A stretch of DNA of 40,820 nt, taken from the NCBI GenBank assembly GCA_017619375.1, contig JAFZSL010000019.1:1-40820 (forward strand), written 5' to 3'. The number at the start of each line of letters is the position of its first letter. Positions within the stretch are counted from its first letter, which is position 1. Of this stretch, positions 34,409-40,820 are shown in pieces. The DNA is from Prevotella sp. GTDB lineage: Bacteria; Bacteroidota; Bacteroidia; Bacteroidales; Bacteroidaceae. A program made the translations under genes and the position numbers. The notes below the pieces were generated by a model that made no database searches, was not told the origin of the DNA, and worked only from the letters and a program-made list of their open reading frames with translations.

Positions 34409-35428
34409 TTATTTCTTGGGAGTGACGCTGTTGCCATCATACGCCCATTTGAGATAGGATGCCCCGTGGACGAATCCCGCCCCGAATGCTGTGAGTATGA
34501 TGTTGTCACCTTTTCTCAACCTGTTTTCATAATCCCATAAGGCAAGAGGGATGGTGGCTGCGCTGGTGTTTCCGTAACGCTCGATGTTGACCATCACTTG
34601 CTCCATGGGCAGTTCCAGCCGCTTGGCCACCGCCTCGATGATGCGCATGTTGGCCTGATGAGGCACCACCCATGTGATGTTGCTCTTGTCGAGGCCGTTG
34701 CGCTTGGCGATGAGTGAGCAGTCGTCGCTCATGTTGGTCACCGCATAGCGGAAGACTGTGCGTCCCTCTTGATAGAGGAAGTGGAGTCTGTGGTCTACGG
34801 TGAAATGCGATGGAGGGCATACGGAGCCTCCTGCCTTCATATGCAGGAAAGGCAAGCCATTCCCATCGGTACGCAGGTAGGAGTCGACATACCCCACACC
34901 TTCTTCCTCAGTGGCTTCGACAAGCACGGCCCCCGCCCCGTCTCCGAAGAGCGGGCAGGTGGCGCGGTCGGTGTAGTCGACCATCGACGACATCTTGTCG
35001 GCCCCCACAACGAGGATTTTCTTGTATCTTCCACTCTCTATGAGGCAAGCCGCCGTATCCAGGGAGTAGAGGAATCCGCAACAAGCCCCCCAGAAGTCGA
35101 AGGCGTGTGCGTTCTTCAAACCCAGTTTGCCAAGTACGATCGACGCAGTGGATGGGAATTGGTAGTCAGCGGTGGATGTGGTGACGATGAGTGCGTCGAT
35201 GGTGTCAGGGTCGACACCAGTCTTCTTCACCACCATCTTGGCAGCCTTGCGGGCCATATAGGAAGTGCCAAGCCCCTCTTCGGTGAGGATGCGGCGCTCC
35301 TTGATGCCCACACGCGTCATGATCCACTCGTCGTTGGTCTCCACCATCCTCGACAGTTCCTCATTGTTGAGGACATAGTCGGGGACATAGCCGCCCAATC
35401 CAGTGATGATCGCTCTGACTTTGCCCAT
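34409..35428 (-). CDS. fabH: Beta-ketoacyl-ACP synthase III
   Basis: 339 residues. It starts fatty-acid synthesis by condensing an acyl-CoA with malonyl-ACP. The catalytic triad is present: Cys116 in GACCGFLYSL, His in PHQANMR and Asn in GNTSAAT. The residues before Cys (DFWGAC) differ from the more common AAC context, with a second Cys next to it. It is third in the yceD-rpmF-fabH cluster, an arrangement common across bacteria; only 2 bp separate it from rpmF. Confidence 0.95.
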   Translation of the reverse strand: MGKVRAIITGLGGYVPDYVLNNEELSRMVETNDEWIMTRVGIKERRILTEEGLGTSYMARKAAKMVVKKTGVDPDTIDALIVTTSTADYQFPSTASIVLGKLGLKNAHAFDFWGACCGFLYSLDTAACLIESGRYKKILVVGADKMSSMVDYTDRATCPLFGDGAGAVLVEATEEEGVGYVDSYLRTDGNGLPFLHMKAGGSVCPPSHFTVDHRLHFLYQEGRTVFRYAVTNMSDDCSLIAKRNGLDKSNITWVVPHQANMRIIEAVAKRLELPMEQVMVNIERYGNTSAATIPLALWDYENRLRKGDNIILTAFGAGFVHGASYLKWAYDGNSVTPKK

Positions 35429-35430
35429 TC

Positions 35431-35616
35431 CTACTCAGTGGTTTCCATTACGATGGCGACTTTGCCCCTATAGTAACCACATGCCGAGCACACGGTGTGG
35501 TATACATAGTAAGCGCCGCAGTTGGGACAGACGGCCAGTGTTGGTGCGATGGCCTTGTCGTGGGTTCTTCTCTTCAGTGTACGAGTCTTTGACTGTCTTC
35601 TTTTAGGATGTGCCAT
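35431..35616 (-). CDS. rpmF: 50S ribosomal protein L32
   Basis: 61 residues, normal. The lysine/arginine-rich start MAHPKRRQSKTRTLKRRTH is followed by the zinc-binding CPNCGAYYVYHTVCSACGYY. All four Cys are present, so this is the zinc-containing form. It lies 6 nt after the yceD stop. Confidence 0.97.
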   Translation of the reverse strand: MAHPKRRQSKTRTLKRRTHDKAIAPTLAVCPNCGAYYVYHTVCSACGYYRGKVAIVMETTE

Positions 35617-35622
35617 TTTGTT

Positions 35623-36147
35623 TTATTCTTTAAATGTTGATTTGATTTTTTCCAGTTCGCTCCATCGTGGGTCGATGGCGGAATCGCTTTCACCAAGACC
35701 GACGGAGAGTTCCTCCAACTTGCCCAGCATGGCAGGGTCGCAACCACCATCCTCATGGACATGACGGGTGGGAATGGTCAACACGGCCATCTCGTAGATG
35801 AGCCAAGCTGCATCCAGCACTCCATCGTCTTCAGGGATGGTGACAGAATCCTCGTCTTCAGCGTAGGTGTCGCCAAGACGCACCATAACCTTCCCCGTGG
35901 TCTCCACCGGGAGGGACATATTGCCAAGACAAATGTCACAGGAAACAACAACATCGCCCGAAACATTGAAGTTCAGCACGTAGGTATCCTGGACTTTCCT
36001 CACTTCCACCGTGGCACGCAAGTCGCCGCCCTTGACCTCCGTAGCCTCCACGGCCTCGAAATAGTCATTGCCTAACTCGCACTTGTAGGTGGCTGTCTCG
36101 CCTGTCATTCCTTTCAAGTCGATCAGAAATCTATCTTGACCACACAT
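35623..36147 (-). CDS. DUF177/YceD-family protein
   Basis: 174 residues. The family feature is the CxxC pair in VSCDICLGNMSLPV followed by an acidic stretch and a hydrophobic helix (DAAWLIYEMAVLTIPTRH). YceD proteins nearly always precede rpmF and are implicated in 23S rRNA processing/accumulation, known mainly from E. coli and plants. The promoter at 36233-36265 starts the three-gene operon. Confidence 0.88.
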   Translation of the reverse strand: MCGQDRFLIDLKGMTGETATYKCELGNDYFEAVEATEVKGGDLRATVEVRKVQDTYVLNFNVSGDVVVSCDICLGNMSLPVETTGKVMVRLGDTYAEDEDSVTIPEDDGVLDAAWLIYEMAVLTIPTRHVHEDGGCDPAMLGKLEELSVGLGESDSAIDPRWSELEKIKSTFKE

Positions 36148-36232
36148 TTTTCTCTATGGTGAAATGCGCCAACGGGTAAGTAGTGAAACAGTTATTCTGC
36201 CATCCGTAAGGCATTAAATTCCTTTTGGGGTG

Positions 36233-36265
36233 CAAAGTTACGAATTTTATTTTGAATTGTGGAAA
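36233..36265 (-). promoter_or_regulatory. Promoter of yceD-rpmF-fabH
   Basis: On the minus strand, TTTC (36262-36265), a 21-bp spacer and TAACTTTG (36233-36240). The -7 box is perfect. It leaves a leader of about 80 nt. The remaining 36266-36463 shows nothing recognisable. Confidence 0.72.
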
Positions 36266-36463
36266 TAAATATGGAAAAACTTTGGTTGCAATTGACAATT
36301 GGGCTGTGTCTGTAGTGGCATCACCTGCGGAGCTTCTTCCTCGCTCGTGCAAAAACAAACAAATTCCAACTGGATTTCTTGTTCACGACAACAAGAAGGC
36401 ATCATCACAAGAGGCCCTGTCCTTTGATTCCATACAATGGTGTAACATGGGCAACGAAGGATG

Positions 36464-37627
36464 TCATTTTTTCAACTCAATCCTGAACGTAGTGCCTTTT
36501 CCTACTTCGGAACTCTTCACATAAATCTTTCCCTTGTGGTACTCCTCCACAATTCTCTTGGCAAGCGACAAACCCAACCCCCACCCTCTTTTCTTGGTAG
36601 TGAAGCCCGGGGTGAACACGTTGCGCAAATCTTTTTTCTTGATACCCTTGCCCGTATCCGTGACATCGATGACGACCTTGCCTTCCAACCGCTCAAGATG
36701 AAGGGTGATGGACCCTTCTCCTTCCATCGCATCGACGGCATTCTTGCAAAGGTTTTCAATCACCCATTCAAAGAGTGAAGGGTTGATGTCGGCAATGACG
36801 TTCTCTTCTGGCAGCTCGGTGTGCATTACCACCTTGGCTGAGGTGCGACGGTTCATGTATTCCACCACATGCCCCATCACATCAGAGAGATTCGTTGGAG
36901 TGAGTTCGGGCATCGAACCGATTTTAGAGAATCGGTCAGCAATGAGTTGTAGACGCCGCACATCCTGGTCCATTTCTGGCAGCAGGTCATCGTCGGGATA
37001 GGTTTCCTTGAGGATTTCCGTCCATGCCATCAGACTCGAGATGGGGGTTCCCAACTGATGTGCCGTTTCCTTCGACAACCCCACCCACACCTTGTTTTGC
37101 TCCGCTCGCTTGGAGGTGAGCAAGGCGAAGATGGCCACCACGACAAACACCATGACAATGCCGAGTTGGATGTAGGGCCAAGAATGCAAGCGCTTGATCA
37201 TGACGGAGTCGTCGTAGCACACATAGATGAAATCGTCCGTGCCATTCTCATCAAGGTAAATCTTGACAGCGTTGCCGGCCTTCAACATGGATTGACCCTT
37301 TTCCGCCGCGCAACGCATGCTGTCCTCATAGTCCTTGCCTTCCAAACTGATGTTGCGGAAAGTGCTGGCCTCCCCATCCTTGTCCAATACGATGACGGGG
37401 ATGGTGTTGTTGCCGTCGATGACCTTGAGCACAAGATTGAGGTCTGTGTTCTCGTCGGCGTTGTTGAGCGAACGCATGGCTTCAGCCCACACCTCCATCT
37501 TGTGCCTTTCCTCGATGGAGAGGTCACGCACAAGGTATTGGGAGATGAAGAGCGAGGCCACGGAGATGAGCACGGCGGCCACGACGAGGATGATTTTCAC
37601 CTGTCTGATCCTATCTGTCCATTGCAT
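36464..37627 (-). CDS. Sensor histidine kinase (orphan)
   Basis: 387 residues. TM1 about 10-30, an extracytoplasmic sensor of about 120 residues with no named domain, TM2 about 151-171. The H-box is KETAHQLGTPISSL with phospho-acceptor His190. N-box NLCKNAVDAMEG, G1 DTGKGI, F-box FTPGFTTK and G2 GLGLSLAK are all present, so the kinase should work. The H-box has QLGTP where HELRTP is usual, a variant common in Bacteroidetes kinases. No response regulator is adjacent and I see no promoter. The signal is unknown. Confidence 0.9.
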   Translation of the reverse strand: MQWTDRIRQVKIILVVAAVLISVASLFISQYLVRDLSIEERHKMEVWAEAMRSLNNADENTDLNLVLKVIDGNNTIPVIVLDKDGEASTFRNISLEGKDYEDSMRCAAEKGQSMLKAGNAVKIYLDENGTDDFIYVCYDDSVMIKRLHSWPYIQLGIVMVFVVVAIFALLTSKRAEQNKVWVGLSKETAHQLGTPISSLMAWTEILKETYPDDDLLPEMDQDVRRLQLIADRFSKIGSMPELTPTNLSDVMGHVVEYMNRRTSAKVVMHTELPEENVIADINPSLFEWVIENLCKNAVDAMEGEGSITLHLERLEGKVVIDVTDTGKGIKKKDLRNVFTPGFTTKKRGWGLGLSLAKRIVEEYHKGKIYVKSSEVGKGTTFRIELKK

Positions 37628-37737
37628 GGGCTTGATGGTCTGTTAAACTCCAAAGACTCCGTTTTTCCGGTAAAGGAAACCGGTTGTTCCTTGAAACAAT
37701 GTAAAAAGACGAATCACTTATCCCATTGATAACGGAC

Positions 37738-39123
37738 TCACATAGGATTTATTGTCATTTTCGGGATATCATTCAATGAAATAACAGTGAAGATGTCTTT
37801 TGCCTCTTCATCTGTGGCAGATGATTTCTGAATGTATTCGGTTGTGGCAGCGCCCTTGTCGATGTCATTTTTTTCTTGAGGTGTCCCGCCATCCAACGGG
37901 AAGAAGAAATAGCTGAAGAAAACCGCTGCAATCATGCCGGCAATGTCGGCGGTGAGACCGCACTTGACAGCATAACGGTATTTCTTGATTCCAACGCTTC
38001 CGAAATAGACGGCAAGGATGTAGAACGTGGTGTCGGTGCATCCCTGAAGCACGCTTGAAAGATGCCCCACGAAACTATCCACGCCGAAATGGGAGAAATT
38101 CTCCAGCATCATGCCACGAGCGCCTGGTCCGCTTAGCGGTTTCATCAGCGCCACGGGCAGCGCACCGACAAAATCGGAGTTCAGTCCCAAGGCCTCCACG
38201 CCACTGGACACGGCGTCCTGCAACATCTGCAGTCCGCCTGACGCCCTGAACACTCCTACGGCAACCAATATGGCCACCACATACGGAATAAGAGTGACAG
38301 CGACATTGAATCCTCCCTTAGCCCCTTCGATGAAAGAATTGTAAACGTTGATTTTCTTCCATGCTCCAGACAAGATGAATATCATGATGGCTCCGATAAT
38401 CATGACGCTGGTGAGAACGCGGCAGAACTGCTGAATCTCTTTCTCGTTCATTCCCGCCATACATGCGAAAAGGCCTGCCACAAAAGCAGCGATGACGAAG
38501 AACATCAGGAAGATATAGCGGTTGAAGAGGTTGATGCGCTGGATGGCTGAGCAGACGAGCAACCCTACAATGGTGGAGCACAACGAGGTGAGCAGCAAGG
38601 GGATGAACACGTCTGTAGGGTCTAACGCACCATTCGACGCCCGGTAAGACATGATGGAGATGGGTATGATGGTGATGCCCGACGTGTTGAGCGTGAGGAA
38701 CATGATCATGGAGTTGCTAGCCGTGTCCTTCTCCTTGTTCACACTCTGCAACTCCTGCATGGCCTTGAGGCCCATCGGCGTTGCGGCATTGTCGAGTCCA
38801 AGCATGTTGGCCGACATGTTCATGAAGATGGAGCCAAGAGCCGGATGCCCCTTGGGAATCTCAGGAAAGAGTCGCGTGAGCACCGGACTGAGAAAACGTG
38901 CGAGGCGGTTGATCAAACCGCTGTCGTCACCAATCTTCATCAACCCCATCCACAAGGTTAGTGTTCCTGTCAGACCCAGGCACATCTCAAAAGCATCCTT
39001 CGACATGTTGAAGGTGGAGTCCATCATGGCTGGCAGGGCCTCGGTGTCGCCAAGGATGAGTTTCACCACACCCACCAGGAAACCGAGGACAAAGAGTGCT
39101 ATCCAAATGTAATTGAGAGCCAT
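37738..39123 (-). CDS. SpmA-SpmB-like nucleoside-recognition (Gate) membrane protein
   Basis: 461 residues with about ten membrane helices. The N-terminal half resembles SpmA (LGLTGTLTLWMGLMKIGDDSG, NMSANMLGLDNAATPMG) and the C-terminal half SpmB (LIPYVVAILVAVGVFRASGG, GCTDTTFYILAVYFG), i.e. two Gate domains fused. In sporulating Firmicutes these are separate proteins; fused forms are known in Bacteroidetes, and their transport substrate is not established. A 45-residue acidic cytoplasmic tail follows the last helix. It starts 15 bp after the L,D-transpeptidase gene stop, so the two are co-transcribed with the SH3 protein. Confidence 0.88.
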   Translation of the reverse strand: MALNYIWIALFVLGFLVGVVKLILGDTEALPAMMDSTFNMSKDAFEMCLGLTGTLTLWMGLMKIGDDSGLINRLARFLSPVLTRLFPEIPKGHPALGSIFMNMSANMLGLDNAATPMGLKAMQELQSVNKEKDTASNSMIMFLTLNTSGITIIPISIMSYRASNGALDPTDVFIPLLLTSLCSTIVGLLVCSAIQRINLFNRYIFLMFFVIAAFVAGLFACMAGMNEKEIQQFCRVLTSVMIIGAIMIFILSGAWKKINVYNSFIEGAKGGFNVAVTLIPYVVAILVAVGVFRASGGLQMLQDAVSSGVEALGLNSDFVGALPVALMKPLSGPGARGMMLENFSHFGVDSFVGHLSSVLQGCTDTTFYILAVYFGSVGIKKYRYAVKCGLTADIAGMIAAVFFSYFFFPLDGGTPQEKNDIDKGAATTEYIQKSSATDEEAKDIFTVISLNDIPKMTINPM

Positions 39124-39138
39124 GGGCCTGAGGAATGT

Positions 39139-39900
39139 TTAGTTGTTCAAAATCTTGTCAGGGTCGAAATAACGCTTACGGTCGATTTTCTGCTTGTGCA
39201 TCGCCTTGATTTCAAAGGGGAAGTCACCCAACTTCTCATCCTTGATGATCACTTTCATATTCACTCTGGCGAAGAACTTTTGCAAGGTGATGATATCGGC
39301 ATCTTTCAAGCGGATGCATCCCTCGCTGGCACGTCCCGGCACGCTCTCGGCATTGTTGGTGCTGCCATGGATGCCTATGCCGCTATGCCCTGGTGTCACC
39401 AACCTGAGGAACCAGTTGCCATAAGCTTTGATGTTGCCACGGCCATCCTTGAAATCATGGCGCCAAGTGGAAGCGTCCTGAATTTGGGAGATGTAGAAGG
39501 CATTAGCGTAGGCATTGGCGAAGGTTTTCATGATGTTGCAGCTGCTTGGTGTTTTCTTGTCACCTCGTTTCTGCTTGTTGCCCACGTGCTGGCCGAAGCA
39601 ACAGTCGAAACGTGCCAGCAAGACGGTGTCGGCACCTTGATCCTCATACACATAAAGATAATAATCCTTTTTCGATATGACGATGAAACATTTGGAGCGG
39701 TCTTTCATCAAACCATCAAAGACAAGACTCTCGTCTGACTCTGTTCTGACACAAGTATTGCCATGGTCATTCACCTTTCTCTCCTCCACATTGGTGGAAT
39801 AGAGGAAAGGACTGTAGTCACCTTTACCTTTTTGTTGGGCTTGTACGACGCCAAACATCATCGTGGCAAGCGTCGCTAATAAAATAGTTTTCGTTTTCAA
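39139..39900 (-). CDS. L,D-transpeptidase (YkuD domain), exported
   Basis: 253 residues, signal peptide ending near VQAQ (residue 21). The YkuD catalytic signature is complete: His178 in IGIHGST and Cys195 in GRASEGCIRL. These enzymes make 3-3 peptidoglycan cross-links or attach proteins to the wall, in the periplasm. There is no LysM or other binding domain, so substrate targeting must come from the catalytic domain or partners. It lies 35 nt after the SH3 protein gene. Confidence 0.92.
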   Translation of the reverse strand: MKTKTILLATLATMMFGVVQAQQKGKGDYSPFLYSTNVEERKVNDHGNTCVRTESDESLVFDGLMKDRSKCFIVISKKDYYLYVYEDQGADTVLLARFDCCFGQHVGNKQKRGDKKTPSSCNIMKTFANAYANAFYISQIQDASTWRHDFKDGRGNIKAYGNWFLRLVTPGHSGIGIHGSTNNAESVPGRASEGCIRLKDADIITLQKFFARVNMKVIIKDEKLGDFPFEIKAMHKQKIDRKRYFDPDKILNN

Positions 39901-39935
39901 TTGACAGTTGCTTTTGAGTGTTTATTGAATGTAGG

Positions 39936-40520
39936 TCACTCCACCAAATAGGTGAATTGCTTTGACATATAATATTTCTTTCCTTGATATACCACTTGAT
40001 ACCAGTCTCCATCCTCACCGACACATTCCAGTTGGGTGCCTTTTTTCACCGACTTGGTGGCACCTTTCTCATCCTTGAGGTAGTTGGCTTTCAAACTGGG
40101 TCCAAAACGAAGGCGGACACCTTCGCCATTGACCACCACGCGCTGGGATTTCTTGGCATCATACACCACCTTTCCGTCATTCTTGACCTCTTCCTCAGGC
40201 ACCTTCACCTTCGTGGTGTCGGGCGCCTGTTCCTCGTCTTCGACGTACGATTTCATGGAGCTATAATGATAGATGCCTCCTAAAATGAGCAACAAGACAA
40301 GGAGTGCGATGATATAGAAGAGAAGCTTCTTGTCGCCACTTGGACGAGGAGATTTAGGAGTCTGTATCGGCTCATCCTTTTCCTCCTCCTTCTCAGGGGC
40401 AGCGACGTCTTTTTCCTCAAGAACTTCCTTTTGTTGGAACTGCTTGATAGACAAGCCACAATAAGGGCAGAGGTTAGCGTCGTATGGAATCTGCTTCCCG
40501 CAATGTTGACACGTAATCAT
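39936..40520 (-). CDS. Zinc-ribbon, single-pass membrane protein with external SH3b domain
   Basis: 194 residues. N-terminal zinc ribbon CQHCG...CPYCG (residues about 4-21), an acidic Lys/Glu linker, one membrane helix (about 66-84, LLFYIIALLVLLLILGGIYH), a second acidic linker, and a C-terminal SH3b-type domain (about 125-194: VVNGEGVRLRFGPSL, GDWYQVVYQGKKYYMS). The ribbon faces the cytoplasm and the SH3b domain the periplasm, where it may bind peptidoglycan; the next gene is a cell-wall cross-linking enzyme. The ATG at 40520 is chosen because the promoter -7 box overlaps the longer start at 40544; 40529 is the only other option. Confidence 0.78.
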   Translation of the reverse strand: MITCQHCGKQIPYDANLCPYCGLSIKQFQQKEVLEEKDVAAPEKEEEKDEPIQTPKSPRPSGDKKLLFYIIALLVLLLILGGIYHYSSMKSYVEDEEQAPDTTKVKVPEEEVKNDGKVVYDAKKSQRVVVNGEGVRLRFGPSLKANYLKDEKGATKSVKKGTQLECVGEDGDWYQVVYQGKKYYMSKQFTYLVE

Positions 40521-40541
40521 AATTCTCATTTGTATGGAAAG

Positions 40542-40572
40542 CAAAGGTAAAACAATTTTTCCAAATGAGAAA
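40542..40572 (-). promoter_or_regulatory. Promoter of the SH3-L,D-transpeptidase-Gate operon
   Basis: On the minus strand, TTTC (40569-40572), a 19-bp spacer and TACCTTTG (40542-40549). The start site would be near 40535, leaving a leader of only about 15 nt and fixing the start codon at 40520 or 40529. Confidence 0.75.
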
Positions 40573-40610
40573 AAGCCAGTCGCAAAAATATGTTAAGGGA
40601 TAGAAAATAG

Positions 40611-40676
40611 AAGCCTCTCCTAAACCCTCCTACTTGCTCCTAAAAACTCCTTTTCGCTCCTAAGACCTCCTATCCC
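40611..40676. repeat. 10-bp tandem array, CTCCTAAAA family (6 copies)
   Basis: Units start at 40611, 40621, 40631, 40641, 40651 and 40661 (partial seventh at 40671); each ends in CTCC. Same family as 5846-5885. It lies just beyond the terminator of the rRNA operon. The rest of 40573-40690 shows nothing else. Confidence 0.82.
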
Positions 40677-40680
40677 CCGA

Positions 40681-40719
40681 AAACGACAAAGCCCCGCCGC
40701 TCGATGAGCGACGGGGCTG
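40681..40719 (-). terminator. rRNA operon terminator
   Basis: A strong hairpin (40691-40703 with 40707-40719, 12 of 13 pairs, 3-nt loop) is followed on the minus strand by TTGTCGTTTT. It lies about 12 bp past the 3' end of 5S rRNA. Confidence 0.85.
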
Positions 40720-40730
40720 TCTTCTAAAGG

Positions 40731-40820
40731 AGGCGGCGACCTACTCTCCCGCATTGCATTGCAGTACCATCGGCGCAGGCGGGCTTAACTTCTCTGTTCG
40801 GGATGGGAAGAGGTGGGACC
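40731..40820 (-). rRNA. rrf: 5S ribosomal RNA, 3' part (cut by the window end)
   Basis: The reverse complement shows the conserved 5S core CCCGAACAGAGAAGTTAAGC and the closing GGGAGAGTAGGTCGCCGCC. About 90 nt are present; the 5' 20 or so nucleotides lie beyond the window. A 23S gene is expected further right. The 3' end position is approximate within about 3 nt. Confidence 0.93.

Noticed and set aside
40521-40544. Longer start of the SH3 protein at 40544
   Set aside because: That codon overlaps the -7 box TACCTTTG, so it would precede the transcription start.

Overview
ORGANISM. The window looks like chromosome of a gut or rumen Bacteroidales bacterium, most likely Prevotella/Segatella-like. 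Support: vegetative promoters of the Bacteroidetes form TTTG-N19-21-TAnnTTTG, almost no Shine-Dalgarno sequences, a trpBEGDC-A operon order, an STN-type domain, short Bacteroidetes lipoboxes, and a block of secreted pectin enzymes. The genus is an inference. LEFT PART (1-17.7 kb). A structured multi-hairpin element (10-148) and a short repeat precede a leftward lipoprotein serine hydrolase. A rightward six-gene operon (1705-17618) follows: a GH143/GH142-type two-enzyme protein, an STN-esterase, GH95, a GH140-type apiosidase, a GH78 + sialidase-fold fusion, and GH2. The combination matches the side-chain and ester chemistry of the pectin rhamnogalacturonan-II (RG-II). No SusC/SusD or regulator gene lies here, so this is an enzyme-only locus. 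MIDDLE (17.7-27.3 kb). A tryptophan operon begins with a promoter, a 16-residue leader peptide containing Trp-Trp-Trp and an intrinsic terminator, which together form an attenuator. Then come trpB, trpE, trpG, trpD, trpC and trpA. trpF is absent; a 315-bp gap filled by two short tandem arrays lies between trpC and trpA. After trpA comes a scarred region: a copy of the trpA 3' end displaced by 2.65 kb, an aminotransferase remnant, and a secreted GH30-like hydrolase. RIGHT PART (27.3-40.8 kb, all leftward). It holds housekeeping and envelope genes: kdsB; an Mla-type lipid transporter pair (MlaE/MlaF); era-der followed by a lipoprotein, an MFS transporter and a small membrane protein; the yceD-rpmF-fabH cluster; an orphan histidine kinase; an SpmA-SpmB-like protein; an L,D-transpeptidase; a zinc-ribbon/SH3 protein; and, at the edge, the 3' end of a 5S rRNA with its terminator. 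CROSS-CUTTING FEATURE. At least eleven places carry degenerate micro-tandem arrays with units of exactly 9, 10 or 11 bp. The 10- and 11-bp kinds occur only between genes. The 9-bp kinds also occur inside two genes (GH2, twice, and the MFS transporter), always in frame. The 11-bp arrays share fixed ends. This is the most system-like and least explained signal in the window.
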